DNA of 53,900 bases from Rudaea sp. (GTDB taxonomy: Bacteria > Pseudomonadota > Gammaproteobacteria > Xanthomonadales > Rhodanobacteraceae), in contig JANWJJ010000014.1 in NCBI GenBank assembly GCA_025451955.1, positions 1 through 53,900 on the forward strand, in the 5' to 3' direction. The stretch's first letter is position 1, and each line of letters begins with the position of its first letter. The notes below the pieces were generated by a model, which saw nothing but the letters and a program-made list of their open reading frames with translations, was not told the origin of the DNA and searched no databases. The position numbers and the translations under genes are program-made. Shown piece after piece: positions 10,317-20,499 of the stretch.

Positions 10317-11657
10317 TCAACCTGCGCGTGCTTTTGCGCGAGCTGCACGTAGTGCTTGCAGCTTCTCGCGGATTTTCGCTTCCAGGCCGCGATCCGTCGG
10401 CTGGTAGAACTCGCGTCCGGCCAGCGTGTCAGGCAGGCATTGCTGACCGAGTGCGATACCGCCTTCGACAGCATGATCGTATTGGTAACCCTTGCCGTAA
10501 CCGAGACCCTTCATCAGTTTCGTCGGCGCGTTGCGCAGATGCAGCGGCACTTCCAGCGTCCCGGTGTCACGGATCACACCACGTACTTCGCCGAATGCGG
10601 CATAGGCCGCATTGCTCTTGGCGGCAACGGCGAGATAGACGGCCAGTTGCGCCAAGGCAAGATCGCCTTCCGGACTGCCGAGGCGTTCATAGGTATCCCA
10701 GGCTTCAAGCGCGAGTTGCAATGCACGCGGATCGGCCAGACCGATATCCTCGATCGCCATGCGTGTCATACGCCGGGCGAGGTAAGCGGGATCGCAACCG
10801 CCGTCGAGCATGCGCGCGAACCAGTACAGCGCCGCATCGGCATCCGAACTGCGCACTGATTTATGCAGCGCCGAAATCTGATCGTAGAACTGCTCGCCAC
10901 CCTTGTCGAAACGGCGCGTGCGGTCGGCCAATACTTGCGTAAGCGTTGTCTCATCGATGACGCCGTCGGTGGCCACGTCGGCGGCGATTTCCAGCAGAGT
11001 CAGCGCGCGCCGCACGTCGCCGTCGGCTGCCTGGGCAATAAGTTCGAGCGCCGCATCGGCGATGCGAATCTGCATCGTGCCAAGACCGCGCTCGTTGTCG
11101 CTCAGCGCACGCCGCAGCGCTTCGACAATAGCCGACGCCGGCACCGCATCCATCACATGCACGCGGCAGCGCGACAGCAGCGCTGAGTTCAATTCGAATG
11201 AAGGATTTTCGGTAGTCGCACCGACGAACAAGATCACGCCCTTTTCAATGTGTGGCAGGAACGCATCCTGCTGCGATTTGTTGAAGCGATGCACTTCGTC
11301 GACAAACAGCACGCTGCGCTCGCCCTGAGCGAAATGGACTTCAGCTTCCGTCAGCGCTTCGCGCACATCGGCCAATCCTGACAGAACGGCAGAAATCGCG
11401 CGGAAGCGTGCCTGCGCATATTTCGCCAGTAGCAAAGCCAGCGTGGTCTTGCCGCAACCTGGTGGTCCCCACAGCACCATCGAGTGGACGCGGCCCGCTT
11501 CAATGGATCGTCGCAGCGGCATATCCGGCCCGAGCAATCGCGCCTGGCCGACGATTTCGTCCAGCGTTCGCGGACGCATGCGTTCGGCTAGAGGTTTCAG
11601 CGCGTCGGATTCGGTGAACAGTTGCGCTGCGGCTGGCATGGGTTTGCGACGTAACAT
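10317..11657 (-). CDS. rarA: Replication-associated recombination protein A (AAA+ ATPase)
   Basis: A 446-aa MgsA/RarA/WRNIP1-family clamp-loader-like ATPase that acts at stalled replication forks. Walker A is WGPPGCGKTT, Walker B and sensor region VLFVDEVHRFNKSQQDAFLPHIE, then GATTENPSFELNSALLSRC. The C-terminal tetramerisation region ISALHKSVRSSDADAALYWFARML and LRNAPTKLMKGLGYGKGYQYDHA are typical. The start is uncertain: 11657 and an ATG at 11639 are both plausible and neither has a good ribosome site. It keeps its conserved place between lolA and serS, but a SulP gene on the other strand separates it from lolA. Confidence 0.95.
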   Translation of the reverse strand: MLRRKPMPAAAQLFTESDALKPLAERMRPRTLDEIVGQARLLGPDMPLRRSIEAGRVHSMVLWGPPGCGKTTLALLLAKYAQARFRAISAVLSGLADVREALTEAEVHFAQGERSVLFVDEVHRFNKSQQDAFLPHIEKGVILFVGATTENPSFELNSALLSRCRVHVMDAVPASAIVEALRRALSDNERGLGTMQIRIADAALELIAQAADGDVRRALTLLEIAADVATDGVIDETTLTQVLADRTRRFDKGGEQFYDQISALHKSVRSSDADAALYWFARMLDGGCDPAYLARRMTRMAIEDIGLADPRALQLALEAWDTYERLGSPEGDLALAQLAVYLAVAAKSNAAYAAFGEVRGVIRDTGTLEVPLHLRNAPTKLMKGLGYGKGYQYDHAVEGGIALGQQCLPDTLAGREFYQPTDRGLEAKIREKLQALRAARAKARAG

Positions 11658-11704
11658 GGGCGGATGATACGGAAAGTGCGTCGCTTAGACACGCGCGGAT
11701 TCTG

Positions 11705-11710
11705 TATAAT
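11705..11710 (+). promoter_or_regulatory. Consensus -10 hexamer right in front of sulP
   Basis: A perfect TATAAT ends 8 bases before the sulP ATG (11719), so the transcript would start at or within a base or two of the start codon. No ribosome site precedes the ATG. No convincing -35 is seen at 17 bases (TCGCTT is at 18 bases). Confidence 0.5.
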
Positions 11711-11718
11711 CAGCGGTC

Positions 11719-13431
11719 ATGTCCAGTCCACATGTATTGCGCCGATCCGACTGGCACCTGTACGTGCCGAAACTTTTCGTGGTGCTGCGCCAGGGCTACG
11801 GTTTTGACGATCTGCGTCATGACCTGATCGCCGGGCTGACCGTGTCGATCGTCGCGCTGCCGCTGGCAATGGCCCTGGCGATTGCCTCGGGCGCCACGCC
11901 CGACAAGGGGCTGCATACGGCCATCGTCGCCGGGTTCCTGATTTCACTTCTGGGCGGATCGCGCGTGCAGATCGGCGGGCCGACTGCCGCGTTCATTCCG
12001 GTCGTGTTCAATGTGATCGACAAATTCGGTTACGGCGGCATGATCCTGTGCACCCTGCTCGCGGGCATCATGCTGGTCGCCGCGGGCGTATTGCGTATCG
12101 GCACCCTAATGAAATACATGCCGCAGCCGGTCATCACCGGGTTTACCTCGGGAATTGCGGTCAGTATTTTTTCAAGCCAGGTGAAAGATCTGCTCGGCCT
12201 GCAGATGGACAAGGTGCCGGCGGAGTTTCTCGCCCGCTGGAGCGCGTATTTCAGCCATTTGCCCAGCTTTAGCGGCGCCACCGTCACGCTCACACTCGGC
12301 AGTCTGGCGATCATCATCGGGCTGCGCCGCTACCGGCCCAACTGGCCGGGTTTCCTGTTCGCGGTCGTTGCCGGCGCGCTCGCCATCATCTTCGTTCACT
12401 TGCCCGTCGACACGATCGGCACACGCTTCGGCGGGATTCCGGCGACGCTGCCGCACTTCAGCTTTCCGCATATTCCTCTGGATCGCACCCGCGAGTTGTT
12501 TCCCAGCGCATTCACGATCGCCTTCCTTGCCGCGGTGGAATCGCTGCTTTCGGCCGTCGTTGCCGACGGCATGATCGGCGGCCATCACCGTTCCAATTGC
12601 GAACTCGTTGCGCAAGGCGTCGCGAATATCGCCTCATCGTTGTTCGGCGGATTGCCGGCAACCGGCGCGATCGCACGCACCGCGACCAATATCCGCTCCG
12701 GCGGGCGTTCGCCGATTTCCGGCATGGCGCATGCCCTGTTCCTGCTCTTGTTCGTGCTAGTGCTGGCGCCATTGATGAGCTATGTGCCGCTGGCCGCCCT
12801 GGCTGCCGTGCTGGTGATGGTGGCTTGGAATATGGCCGAGATCGAGAGCTTCAAGCACCTGATGAGCGGACCGGTCGGCGACCGCGCCGTGCTGCTGCTT
12901 ACCTTCGGTCTGACCGTGGCGTTCGATCTGACCGTGGCTATCGAAGTCGGGCTGGTGTTGACCAGTTTCCTGTTCATGCATCGCATGAGCGAAGTCGTGG
13001 CGGTGCAATCGCAGGTCTCGCTGATCGAGGAAGATCAGGACGATTTTGCGCGCGCGCGCGGCCCCGATCAGCGTGCGCAACTGCCGCCAGGAGTTGAAGC
13101 GTTCCAGATTTCGGGGCCGCTGTTTTTTGCCGTCGCCAATCGTCTGGACGAAGTGCTCAACCAGTTCACCCGACCGCCGCGCGTGTTCATCCTGCGCCTG
13201 CGCCTGGTGCCGCTAATCGACAGCAGCGGGGTAACCGCGTTGCGCCAGATGGTCAAGCGCTGCCGGCGCAGCGGTACGCGCGTCATCCTGTCAGGACTGC
13301 GCGAGCAGCCACTGGCGATACTGGCGCAGATGAATCTGCGCGCGGACGGCATACAATTGCAATTTGCCGACAATTTTGTCGCCGCCGTGGCGCTGGCCGC
13401 GGAAGAGTCCGCGGCTACAGTCAATCCTTGA
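11719..13431 (+). CDS. SulP-family inorganic anion transporter with STAS domain
   Basis: A 570-aa inner-membrane transporter of the SulP/SLC26 family (sulfate, bicarbonate or other anions; the substrate is not readable). The signature region is DLRHDLIAGLTVSIVALPLAMALAIASG, then GGSRVQIGGPTAAFIPVV, with about a dozen hydrophobic helices to residue 425. The cytoplasmic STAS domain covers about 455-560 (GVEAFQISGPLFFAVANRLDE, LRLVPLIDSSGVTALRQMV). It lies on the plus strand between lolA and rarA, which are neighbours in many gammaproteobacteria, so it appears to be an insertion. Its 3' end overlaps lolA by 11 bases, tail to tail. The start is probably leaderless. Confidence 0.9.
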   Translation: MSSPHVLRRSDWHLYVPKLFVVLRQGYGFDDLRHDLIAGLTVSIVALPLAMALAIASGATPDKGLHTAIVAGFLISLLGGSRVQIGGPTAAFIPVVFNVIDKFGYGGMILCTLLAGIMLVAAGVLRIGTLMKYMPQPVITGFTSGIAVSIFSSQVKDLLGLQMDKVPAEFLARWSAYFSHLPSFSGATVTLTLGSLAIIIGLRRYRPNWPGFLFAVVAGALAIIFVHLPVDTIGTRFGGIPATLPHFSFPHIPLDRTRELFPSAFTIAFLAAVESLLSAVVADGMIGGHHRSNCELVAQGVANIASSLFGGLPATGAIARTATNIRSGGRSPISGMAHALFLLLFVLVLAPLMSYVPLAALAAVLVMVAWNMAEIESFKHLMSGPVGDRAVLLLTFGLTVAFDLTVAIEVGLVLTSFLFMHRMSEVVAVQSQVSLIEEDQDDFARARGPDQRAQLPPGVEAFQISGPLFFAVANRLDEVLNQFTRPPRVFILRLRLVPLIDSSGVTALRQMVKRCRRSGTRVILSGLREQPLAILAQMNLRADGIQLQFADNFVAAVALAAEESAATVNP

Positions 13432-14071
13432 CCGGATACGCCTGCGCCGCCGGCGTCGGATCACCGATCACGTCGACACCCTTCGGTGGCGTGAACTTGA
13501 ACGTGCCGGCGGCAAACTTGGTATCGCGTTGCCAGTGCGAAAAGCGGATTTCCGTACTGTTTCCGAGCGTATCCTCGAAGCGCATGCTTACCAAACCGGT
13601 GGCGTCGAAACCGAGATCGCAATAATTGAACTGCGGTTCCTTGTCCTTCGATTTCAGGCGCAACCAGGTCTGGCCATCGCGCTCGCCCTGCTCGCTGGTC
13701 GTGAAATCGCGATCGAGTTGCGACAGATCGGTGAGCACAGTCAGCGGACTATGCGCTTCCTCGGTGCCCTGAGCCCGCACTGTGACCTGTTCCAGATCCG
13801 GATCGTAAATCCAGACTTTCTCGCCGTCGGCGACGATCAATTGCTTGTACGGCGAAGTCACATCCCAGCGAAACTGCCGCGGCGCCTGCAGAGCCAGTGT
13901 GCCGCGGCTGGTCTTGCCGGCGCCACCGTTGGGGTCGAGCACTTGCTGCTGGAAATCAGCGGAAACCGAATGCAGATTCTTCGCGAAGGCGTCGAGTTTC
14001 GATCGCGCGCTGTCAGCCGCGCAGACCGAGGCAGAGACAAGCAGCAAACCGCACAAAATCCAGTAGCGCAT
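13421..14071 (-). CDS. lolA: Outer-membrane lipoprotein carrier protein LolA
   Basis: A 216-aa periplasmic chaperone that takes lipoproteins from LolCDE to LolB. The signal peptide is MRYWILCGLLLVSASVCAA, with cleavage near residue 19. The mature part has the LolA pattern: LHSVSADFQQQVLD, SRGTLALQAPRQFRWDVTSPYKQLIVADGEKVWIYDPDLEQVTV, and FTPPKGVDVIGD near the end. The open frame runs upstream to 14344, but ATG 14071 is the only start that yields a signal peptide. It is downstream of ftsK, with the mazEF-like pair between, and converges on sulP with an 11-base overlap. Confidence 0.95.
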   Translation of the reverse strand: MRYWILCGLLLVSASVCAADSARSKLDAFAKNLHSVSADFQQQVLDPNGGAGKTSRGTLALQAPRQFRWDVTSPYKQLIVADGEKVWIYDPDLEQVTVRAQGTEEAHSPLTVLTDLSQLDRDFTTSEQGERDGQTWLRLKSKDKEPQFNYCDLGFDATGLVSMRFEDTLGNSTEIRFSHWQRDTKFAAGTFKFTPPKGVDVIGDPTPAAQAYPVKD

Positions 14072-14130
14072 GGCTGTGATCCAGAAAACAGAAAGGCAGA
14101 TAATCGGTGATTGACGCTGAATGTCGAGTA

Positions 14131-14469
14131 TCACGCACCCAAGGTTGCGTCGAGACGGCGCTTCATTTCGATGCGGATACGTGGCGTGATCTTGCCGAGC
14201 AGCGTGGCATCGCGCGCATCGATTGTCGCGATTTTCGCAGTACGGATTACCGATGCGGCCGGCAGCCCCGCAGCGGCCAGATTCTTGATCGGCACATCGC
14301 CTGGCCAGCCGCGATTTTCGGCACTGGTGATCATCGTCACCCACAACAATCCGTGCTGATGCGTGAGTTCGGGACTGGACACAACGAGCGCCGGCCGATG
14401 CTGGCGGGTGGCGCGATCGGTGTACGGAAACGGCACCCGGACGACATCGCCGACTTCAAAGTTTGGCAT
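14131..14469 (-). CDS. MazF/PemK-type toxin (endoribonuclease)
   Basis: A 112-aa protein with the PemK/MazF fold pattern: EVGDVVRVPFPYTDRATRQHRPALVVSS at the N-terminus (the GDVV.V.FP.TD and RPALVV signatures), then LLWVTMITSAEN and the later SVIRTAKIATIDARD. MazF toxins are sequence-specific RNases. The ATG at 14469 lies inside the antitoxin gene (14-base overlap), the usual arrangement for coupled toxin-antitoxin pairs. The longer open frame upstream is the antitoxin read in another frame. The pair is inserted between ftsK and lolA. RNA cleavage specificity cannot be read. Confidence 0.85.
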   Translation of the reverse strand: MPNFEVGDVVRVPFPYTDRATRQHRPALVVSSPELTHQHGLLWVTMITSAENRGWPGDVPIKNLAAAGLPAASVIRTAKIATIDARDATLLGKITPRIRIEMKRRLDATLGA

Positions 14470-14671
14470 ACGCACGCCGGTCGGCTTCGCTATCCCATTC
14501 CGCAAACGTACGGAACGGATCGTCGGCAACGACGGTTTTGACCTTGTGCAGCGTGACGCGGTGACCTTCGATGCGGTATTCGATCTCGTCGCCATCGCGC
14601 ACGCCGAGCGCAACGCGCACCGGCTGCGGGATTGTGGTTTGTGCCTTGCTGGTCAATTTGCTCGCGATCAT
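14456..14671 (-). CDS. AbrB/MazE-type antitoxin
   Basis: A 71-aa protein. Residues 3-45 form an AbrB/SpoVT swapped-hairpin DNA-binding domain (KLTSKAQTTIPQPVRVALGV, RDGDEIEYRIEGHRVTL). The acidic C-terminal tail (DDPFRTFAEWDSEADRRAY) is of the kind that wraps the toxin. A ribosome site (GGAG) lies 8 bases before the ATG. Its promoter holds a perfect palindrome in the -35/-10 spacer, which fits autorepression by the toxin-antitoxin complex. The last 14 bases overlap the toxin gene. Confidence 0.87.
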   Translation of the reverse strand: MIASKLTSKAQTTIPQPVRVALGVRDGDEIEYRIEGHRVTLHKVKTVVADDPFRTFAEWDSEADRRAYAKL

Positions 14672-14701
14672 GGCGTTTACTCCGTGCTGGAGAATACGCG
14701 A

Positions 14702-14730
14702 ATTGTAAGGAAATTCCTTACCAGACTCAA
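14702..14730 (-). promoter_or_regulatory. mazEF-type promoter with palindromic operator in the spacer
   Basis: On the minus strand TTGAGT (14730-14725), a 17-bp spacer, and TACAAT (14707-14702). The spacer and first part of the -10 hold the perfect palindrome GTAAGGAAATTCCTTAC (14705-14721; 8-bp arms around one base). This is a textbook position for an antitoxin operator. It lies in the 69-base gap after ftsK. Confidence 0.65.
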
Positions 14731-14740
14731 GCGGATGGTT

Positions 14741-17059
14741 TCACATTTCCGGTGGTGGTGGCGCCAAGACTTCGCGGTTGCCGTTGTGTTGCTGCGCACT
14801 GACGATGCCCTCGGATTCCATCATCTCGATCAGACGCGCGGCGCGGTTGTAGCCGATCTTGAGCCGACGCTGCACGCCGGAAATTGAGGCGCGGCGCGAT
14901 TCGGTGACGATGGCGACGGCCTTGTCGTACAACTCATCATAATCGCCCTCGGCGATTTCGCTGTCTTCCGGCAGACCCGATTCGCCGACCACGCGACCGT
15001 CGCCGAGCGATTGGACATCACCGAATACGCCCTCGATGTATTCGGGCCGGCCCTGGTTGCGCAAATGCGCAACGACCTTATGCACTTCGTCGTCGCCGAC
15101 GAAGGCGCCGTGCACGCGTTCGGGCGTCGCCGTGCCTGGCGGCAGGTACAGCATGTCGCCATGACCGAGCAGGGTTTCTGCGCCAGATTGATCGAGGATC
15201 GTGCGGGAGTCGATCTTGCTGGAAACCTGGAACGCGATGCGCGTGGGGATATTCGCCTTGATCAGTCCCGTAATCACGTCGACCGACGGACGCTGCGTAG
15301 CCAGGATCAGATGCACGCCGGCCGCGCGCGCCTTCTGCGCCAGACGTGCGATGAGTTCTTCGACCTTCTTGCCGACGATCATCATCATGTCGGCGAATTC
15401 ATCGATGATGACGACGACGTACGGCAGCGGTTCCAGCGTGGGCACAATCACCGGTTCAGTGGTATCTTCTGGCGCCTTGAACAACGGATCGGCGAGAGGT
15501 TTGCCACTGTCGCTGGCATCGCGCACTTTCTTGTTGAAGCCGGCCAGATTGCGCACGCCGACAGCGGCCATCAGCTTGTAGCGGCGTTCCATCTCGGCCA
15601 CGCACCAGCGCAGCGCGTTGGCGGCTTCCTTCATGTCGGTAACGACCGGCGCGAGCAAATGCGGAATGCCTTCGTAGACCGAAAGCTCAAGCATCTTCGG
15701 GTCGATCATGATCATGCGCACATCGCGCGCGGTGGCCTTGTACAACAAGCTCAGCACCATCGCGTTCAGCGCCACGGACTTGCCTGATCCGGTAGTGCCA
15801 GCGACGAGCAGATGCGGCATCTTCTGAAGATCCACGACCACCGGGCGGCCGCCGATATCTTTGCCGAGCGCCAATGCTACCGGCGATTTGACGTTGTCGT
15901 ATTTCTCCGAGCGCAAAATTTCGGAAAGGTAGACGATTTCGCGATTGGCGTTCGGAATCTCCAGACCGATCACCGATTTGCCCGGAATCACATCGACCAC
16001 GCGCACGCTGGTCACGGAAAGTCCGCGAGCGATGTCCTTGTCCAGATTGCTGATCTGACTGCCCTTGATGCCCGCTGCAGGTTGCAGCTCGAAGCGAGTG
16101 ATCACCGGACCGGGATAGACGCCGACAACCTGCGCATCGATGCGAAAATCCTTGAGTTTGAGTTCGACCTGGCGCGACAGGGCTTCGAGAGTTTCTTCGG
16201 AGTAACCCTTGACCTGTTGCTGCGGCTCGTCGAGCAAGGACAGTGGTGGCAGATCGGAATCGGCGATGCCCGAAAACAGCGGGATCTGCTGCTCGCGTTC
16301 GGCGCGTTCGCTTTTTTCCACCGCACTAAAGACCGGCTCAATGCGGATCGGCTCGCGTTTGGATTGCTTGACGGTTTCGGCCTTGCGCACGCTCTCGCGC
16401 TCGCCGCGCGCAGCACGGGCGACGCGTACATCGCCAGCCTTGCGCGCGCGTGATCCGAGCCAACCGAAAGCATTCATCACGCCGCGGCCGATTCCATCCA
16501 TCACCCGGAACCAGGAAATGCCCGTCGCCAGCGTTAAAGCGACCAGAAACACAGCGAACAGGAACAGGCTTGCGCCCAGAACATCGACGCCGCGTATCAG
16601 CAACTGGCCGACGACCTGACCAAGAATGCCGCCGCCGCCTGCGGGCAGTGCCTGTGCGACGGATGCTTGCAGGTAGGCCAAACCCGTGCCGCTGATGAAA
16701 AATGCCACACCGCCGATCAGGCGCAAGGTGGGTTCCAGCGGCGAATCGCCGTGGTTGTCGCGACCACGGAACAACGACCAGCCGAACAACAGCAAAAGTA
16801 TGGGAAATGCGTAGGCTAGGTAACCGAACAGATAAAAAGCCAGATCGGCTGCCCACGCGCCAATAGCGCCACCCAGATTATGCAAATGTTCCGGACGACC
16901 GGCGTGCGACCAACCCGGATCCAGCGGGTTGTATGTGACCAGACACAGCAGCAGATACACGGCTACCGGCGCGAGCAGCAGAAACGCTGCCTCGCGCAGG
17001 CGGCGTTGCATGGCATCGCTGGCTGTGCTGGTGGATTTGCTCTTCAGATCGCGCGCCAC
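14741..17059 (-). CDS. ftsK: DNA translocase FtsK
   Basis: A 772-aa septal DNA pump that clears and aligns chromosome termini at XerCD/dif. Four or so transmembrane helices lie within residues 22-195, then a short linker (far shorter than in E. coli), the alpha/beta motor with Walker [14 protein letters not shown] (near 420) and Walker [13 protein letters not shown], the conserved [28 protein letters not shown], and the C-terminal gamma winged helix ([24 protein letters not shown]) that reads KOPS. The start is GTG with AGGA 8 bases upstream. It follows ald at 41 bases on the same strand. Confidence 0.96.
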   Translation of the reverse strand: MARDLKSKSTSTASDAMQRRLREAAFLLLAPVAVYLLLCLVTYNPLDPGWSHAGRPEHLHNLGGAIGAWAADLAFYLFGYLAYAFPILLLLFGWSLFRGRDNHGDSPLEPTLRLIGGVAFFISGTGLAYLQASVAQALPAGGGGILGQVVGQLLIRGVDVLGASLFLFAVFLVALTLATGISWFRVMDGIGRGVMNAFGWLGSRARKAGDVRVARAARGERESVRKAETVKQSKREPIRIEPVFSAVEKSERAEREQQIPLFSGIADSDLPPLSLLDEPQQQVKGYSEETLEALSRQVELKLKDFRIDAQVVGVYPGPVITRFELQPAAGIKGSQISNLDKDIARGLSVTSVRVVDVIPGKSVIGLEIPNANREIVYLSEILRSEKYDNVKSPVALALGKDIGGRPVVVDLQKMPHLLVAGTTGSGKSVALNAMVLSLLYKATARDVRMIMIDPKMLELSVYEGIPHLLAPVVTDMKEAANALRWCVAEMERRYKLMAAVGVRNLAGFNKKVRDASDSGKPLADPLFKAPEDTTEPVIVPTLEPLPYVVVIIDEFADMMMIVGKKVEELIARLAQKARAAGVHLILATQRPSVDVITGLIKANIPTRIAFQVSSKIDSRTILDQSGAETLLGHGDMLYLPPGTATPERVHGAFVGDDEVHKVVAHLRNQGRPEYIEGVFGDVQSLGDGRVVGESGLPEDSEIAEGDYDELYDKAVAIVTESRRASISGVQRRLKIGYNRAARLIEMMESEGIVSAQQHNGNREVLAPPPPEM

Positions 17060-17100
17060 CGCGTGATCCTACTTGAAGTTCGATTCATAAGTTATTGTTT

Positions 17101-18174
17101 TCAATCTAACTTCATACCTTTCAATGCCGGATGTACAATTTTCCCGTTTTCCACATTGATGCCGCTGGCGAGTGGCGCGAACTTGCGCCAATGCTTGTCG
17201 CTTGCCAGACGTTGCACGTAGGGAAGAATCGCCGCGCAGATCGCTTGCGACGACGTTTGCGGCACCGCGCCGGGCATATTGGTAACGGCAAAATGGGTCA
17301 CGCCATCGACAACATAAGTGGGATCGGCATAAGTCGTGGGCTTGGACGTTTCAAAGCAACCGCCCTGATCGATGGAAATATCCACCAGCACGCTGCCCGC
17401 TTCCATCGACTTGACCATCTTGCGCGTGACCACATGCGGCGCCTTGGCGCTGGGGATCAGCACCGCGCCGATGACCAGATCGGCATCGCGCACTTCGCGG
17501 GCGACGTATTCTTCATACGGATACAGTGCGGTGACGTTGGAACCCAGCGCCATCATCTGCGCCAGCCGATCCGGGCGCTTGTCGAACACGACCACGTTGG
17601 CGCCACCGGCCGCCGCCAGCGCCGCGGAATTGCCACCGGCCGCCCCCGCTCCCAGCACCACGACCTTGCCGCGTTCGGTCGAAGGCAGGCCGCCAAGCAG
17701 CTTGCCCTTGCCGCCGGCAGGCTGATGCAGCAGATGTGTGCCGATCTGCACGGCGATACGTCCGGCAATGATCGACATCGGCGCCAGCAAGGGCAGCGAA
17801 CCGTCGGCTTCTTGCACCGATTCGAATGCGACGCCAGTCAGACCGATGTCGAGCAGGCGCTTGGTCAGCTTTGGCTCGGGCGCCAGATGCAGGTAGCAAA
17901 ACAGCAAGTGATCCTTGCGCAGCAATTTCAGATCGCCGGCGATGGGTTCCTTTACCTTGACGATCAGCTCGCCGACGTCGTAGAGCTTTTTCGCGGTCGG
18001 CACCAGCTTGACGCCAACGCGGCGGTATTCGTCATCGGAAAATCCGCTTTTCGTGCCGGCGCCTTCCTGCACGTAAACCTGATTACCACGGCGGATCAGA
18101 TCGTGACACGCCGCCGGAACCAGCGCGACGCGGCCTTCGAGGGTTTTGGTTTCAGACGGAACACCGATACGCAT
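17101..18174 (-). CDS. ald: Alanine dehydrogenase
   Basis: A 357-aa NAD-dependent enzyme interconverting L-alanine with pyruvate and ammonia. The N-terminal catalytic domain shows MRIGVPSETKTLEGRVALVP, the lysine of LIVKVKEP and the histidine of LLFCYLHLAPE. The Rossmann domain has VVVLGAGAAGGNSAALAAAGGANVVVFD, and DISIDQGGCFETSKPTT carries the active-site Asp. ATG 18174 follows GGAG at a good distance; the upstream extension to 18261 is not family-like. It is divergent from trxB and upstream of ftsK on the same strand. Confidence 0.95.
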   Translation of the reverse strand: MRIGVPSETKTLEGRVALVPAACHDLIRRGNQVYVQEGAGTKSGFSDDEYRRVGVKLVPTAKKLYDVGELIVKVKEPIAGDLKLLRKDHLLFCYLHLAPEPKLTKRLLDIGLTGVAFESVQEADGSLPLLAPMSIIAGRIAVQIGTHLLHQPAGGKGKLLGGLPSTERGKVVVLGAGAAGGNSAALAAAGGANVVVFDKRPDRLAQMMALGSNVTALYPYEEYVAREVRDADLVIGAVLIPSAKAPHVVTRKMVKSMEAGSVLVDISIDQGGCFETSKPTTYADPTYVVDGVTHFAVTNMPGAVPQTSSQAICAAILPYVQRLASDKHWRKFAPLASGINVENGKIVHPALKGMKLD

Positions 18175-18196
18175 GAGTCGCTCCAATGAAAGATAG

Positions 18197-19252
<1,056 letters not shown>

Positions 19253-19268
19253 TCGCAAGATATCAATC

Positions 19269-19333
19269 GTCATTCCGGCGGCATGGCAGGTGGAGTAACG
19301 CAAAAACTGGATTCCCGCCTTCGCGGGAATGAC
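19269..19333. repeat. REP-like element, copy A
   Basis: Between trxB and the acyltransferase gene. It opens with GTCATTCCGGCG and closes with CTGG plus a hairpin ATTCCCGC-CTTC-GCGGGAAT (19311-19330) and GAC. The same GTCATTCC ... GGAATGAC ends recur in three other intergenic places in this window (21568-21643, 29487-29595, 46422-46589). Confidence 0.75.
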
Positions 19334-19344
19334 GAGCAAAAGCT

Positions 19345-20499
19345 ATGAGGACCGCTCGCTTCCACTCGACTCTGACTGAAATCGATGCCGGCGACTGGAA
19401 TGCGCTCCTGCCCGACGACAATCCCTTCGTCGATCATGCCTTTCTGGCTGGACTGGAGCAGCGCGACTGTCTCGATCCCGTCTACGGCTGGCGGCCACAC
19501 CATCTTGCCTTGTATACAAATGGACAATTAGCCGCTGCAGCACCGCTATATCTGAAAACCAATTCGCATGGCGAATACGTATTCGACTGGTCCTGGGCCA
19601 ACGCCTATGCCCGCAATGGTCTGGAGTACTACCCGAAACTGCTGTGCGCCGTGCCCTATTCGCCCGTGACCGGGCCACGGCTGCTGGTCGGCAACGGCGC
19701 AGACTCGGGCGTTTTGCGTGCCGCCTTGATCGATACGGTGCGCGCGGAGTCGGACCGGCTTGGCCTGTCATCCGCGCACCTGAATTTCGCCACCGCAGCG
19801 GATGCGCCGGTGTTCGCAAACGGCGACTGGTTGCCACGCTTCGACTGGCAATTCCATTGGGAAAACGTGGCCGGTGAACATGGCGACTGGCGCGATTTTG
19901 CCGATTTCCTCGATGCGCTGATACCGAAGAAACGCAAGAATATTCGTCAGGAACGCGCCCATGTCGCACGCGCCGGAGTGCGTTGCGAGATTCTCCACGG
20001 CGACGAGATGAGTGCGCAGGACTGGCGTGCACTGCACAATTTCTACAATTCCACATTTATCGCCAAAGGCAATCATCCGGCATTGACCCTGCCCTTCTTC
20101 CAGCATCTTGGCGCCAACATGCCGCGCAAGCTGTTTGCCGTATTTGCGCGGCGCGGCACGCAAACCATCGCTGCTGCGGTATTCCTGCGCAGCAGCAACA
20201 CGCTTTACGGCCGCTATTGGGGCTGCACGGAAGAAATTCCCGGACTGCATTTCGAGGCCTGCTATTACCAAGGCATCGACTATTGCCTGCGCCACGGCCT
20301 GCGGCGTTTCGAGCCCGGCGCCCAAGGCGAACACAAACTCGCGCGCGGTTTTCTGCCGACGCTGACGCGCTCGTTCCACTATCTGGCCGATCCGCGCTTT
20401 CGCGCGGCCGTGCGCGATGCGCTCGTGCACGAGGCCTCGGCGCTGCATGATTATCACGCCGAACTGATGGCGCACTCGCCGTACGCGACATCACCATGA
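19345..20499 (+). CDS. GNAT/FemAB-like protein (DUF482 family)
   Basis: A 384-aa cytosolic protein of the DUF482 family, which resembles FemAB-type aminoacyl/acyl transferases of two GNAT folds. Recognisable family stretches are NPFVDHAFLAGLEQ near the N-terminus, YVFDWSWANAYARNGLEYYPKLLCAVPYSPVTGPRLLV, RKNIRQERAHVARAGV, and LYGRYWGCTEEIPGLHFEACYYQGIDYCL followed by FEPGAQGEHKLARGFLP. The substrate of this family is not established. The stop overlaps the start of aat (ATGA), so it may be functionally linked with tRNA-dependent aminoacyl transfer, since Aat is itself a GNAT-fold enzyme. Confidence 0.85.
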   Translation: MRTARFHSTLTEIDAGDWNALLPDDNPFVDHAFLAGLEQRDCLDPVYGWRPHHLALYTNGQLAAAAPLYLKTNSHGEYVFDWSWANAYARNGLEYYPKLLCAVPYSPVTGPRLLVGNGADSGVLRAALIDTVRAESDRLGLSSAHLNFATAADAPVFANGDWLPRFDWQFHWENVAGEHGDWRDFADFLDALIPKKRKNIRQERAHVARAGVRCEILHGDEMSAQDWRALHNFYNSTFIAKGNHPALTLPFFQHLGANMPRKLFAVFARRGTQTIAAAVFLRSSNTLYGRYWGCTEEIPGLHFEACYYQGIDYCLRHGLRRFEPGAQGEHKLARGFLPTLTRSFHYLADPRFRAAVRDALVHEASALHDYHAELMAHSPYATSP

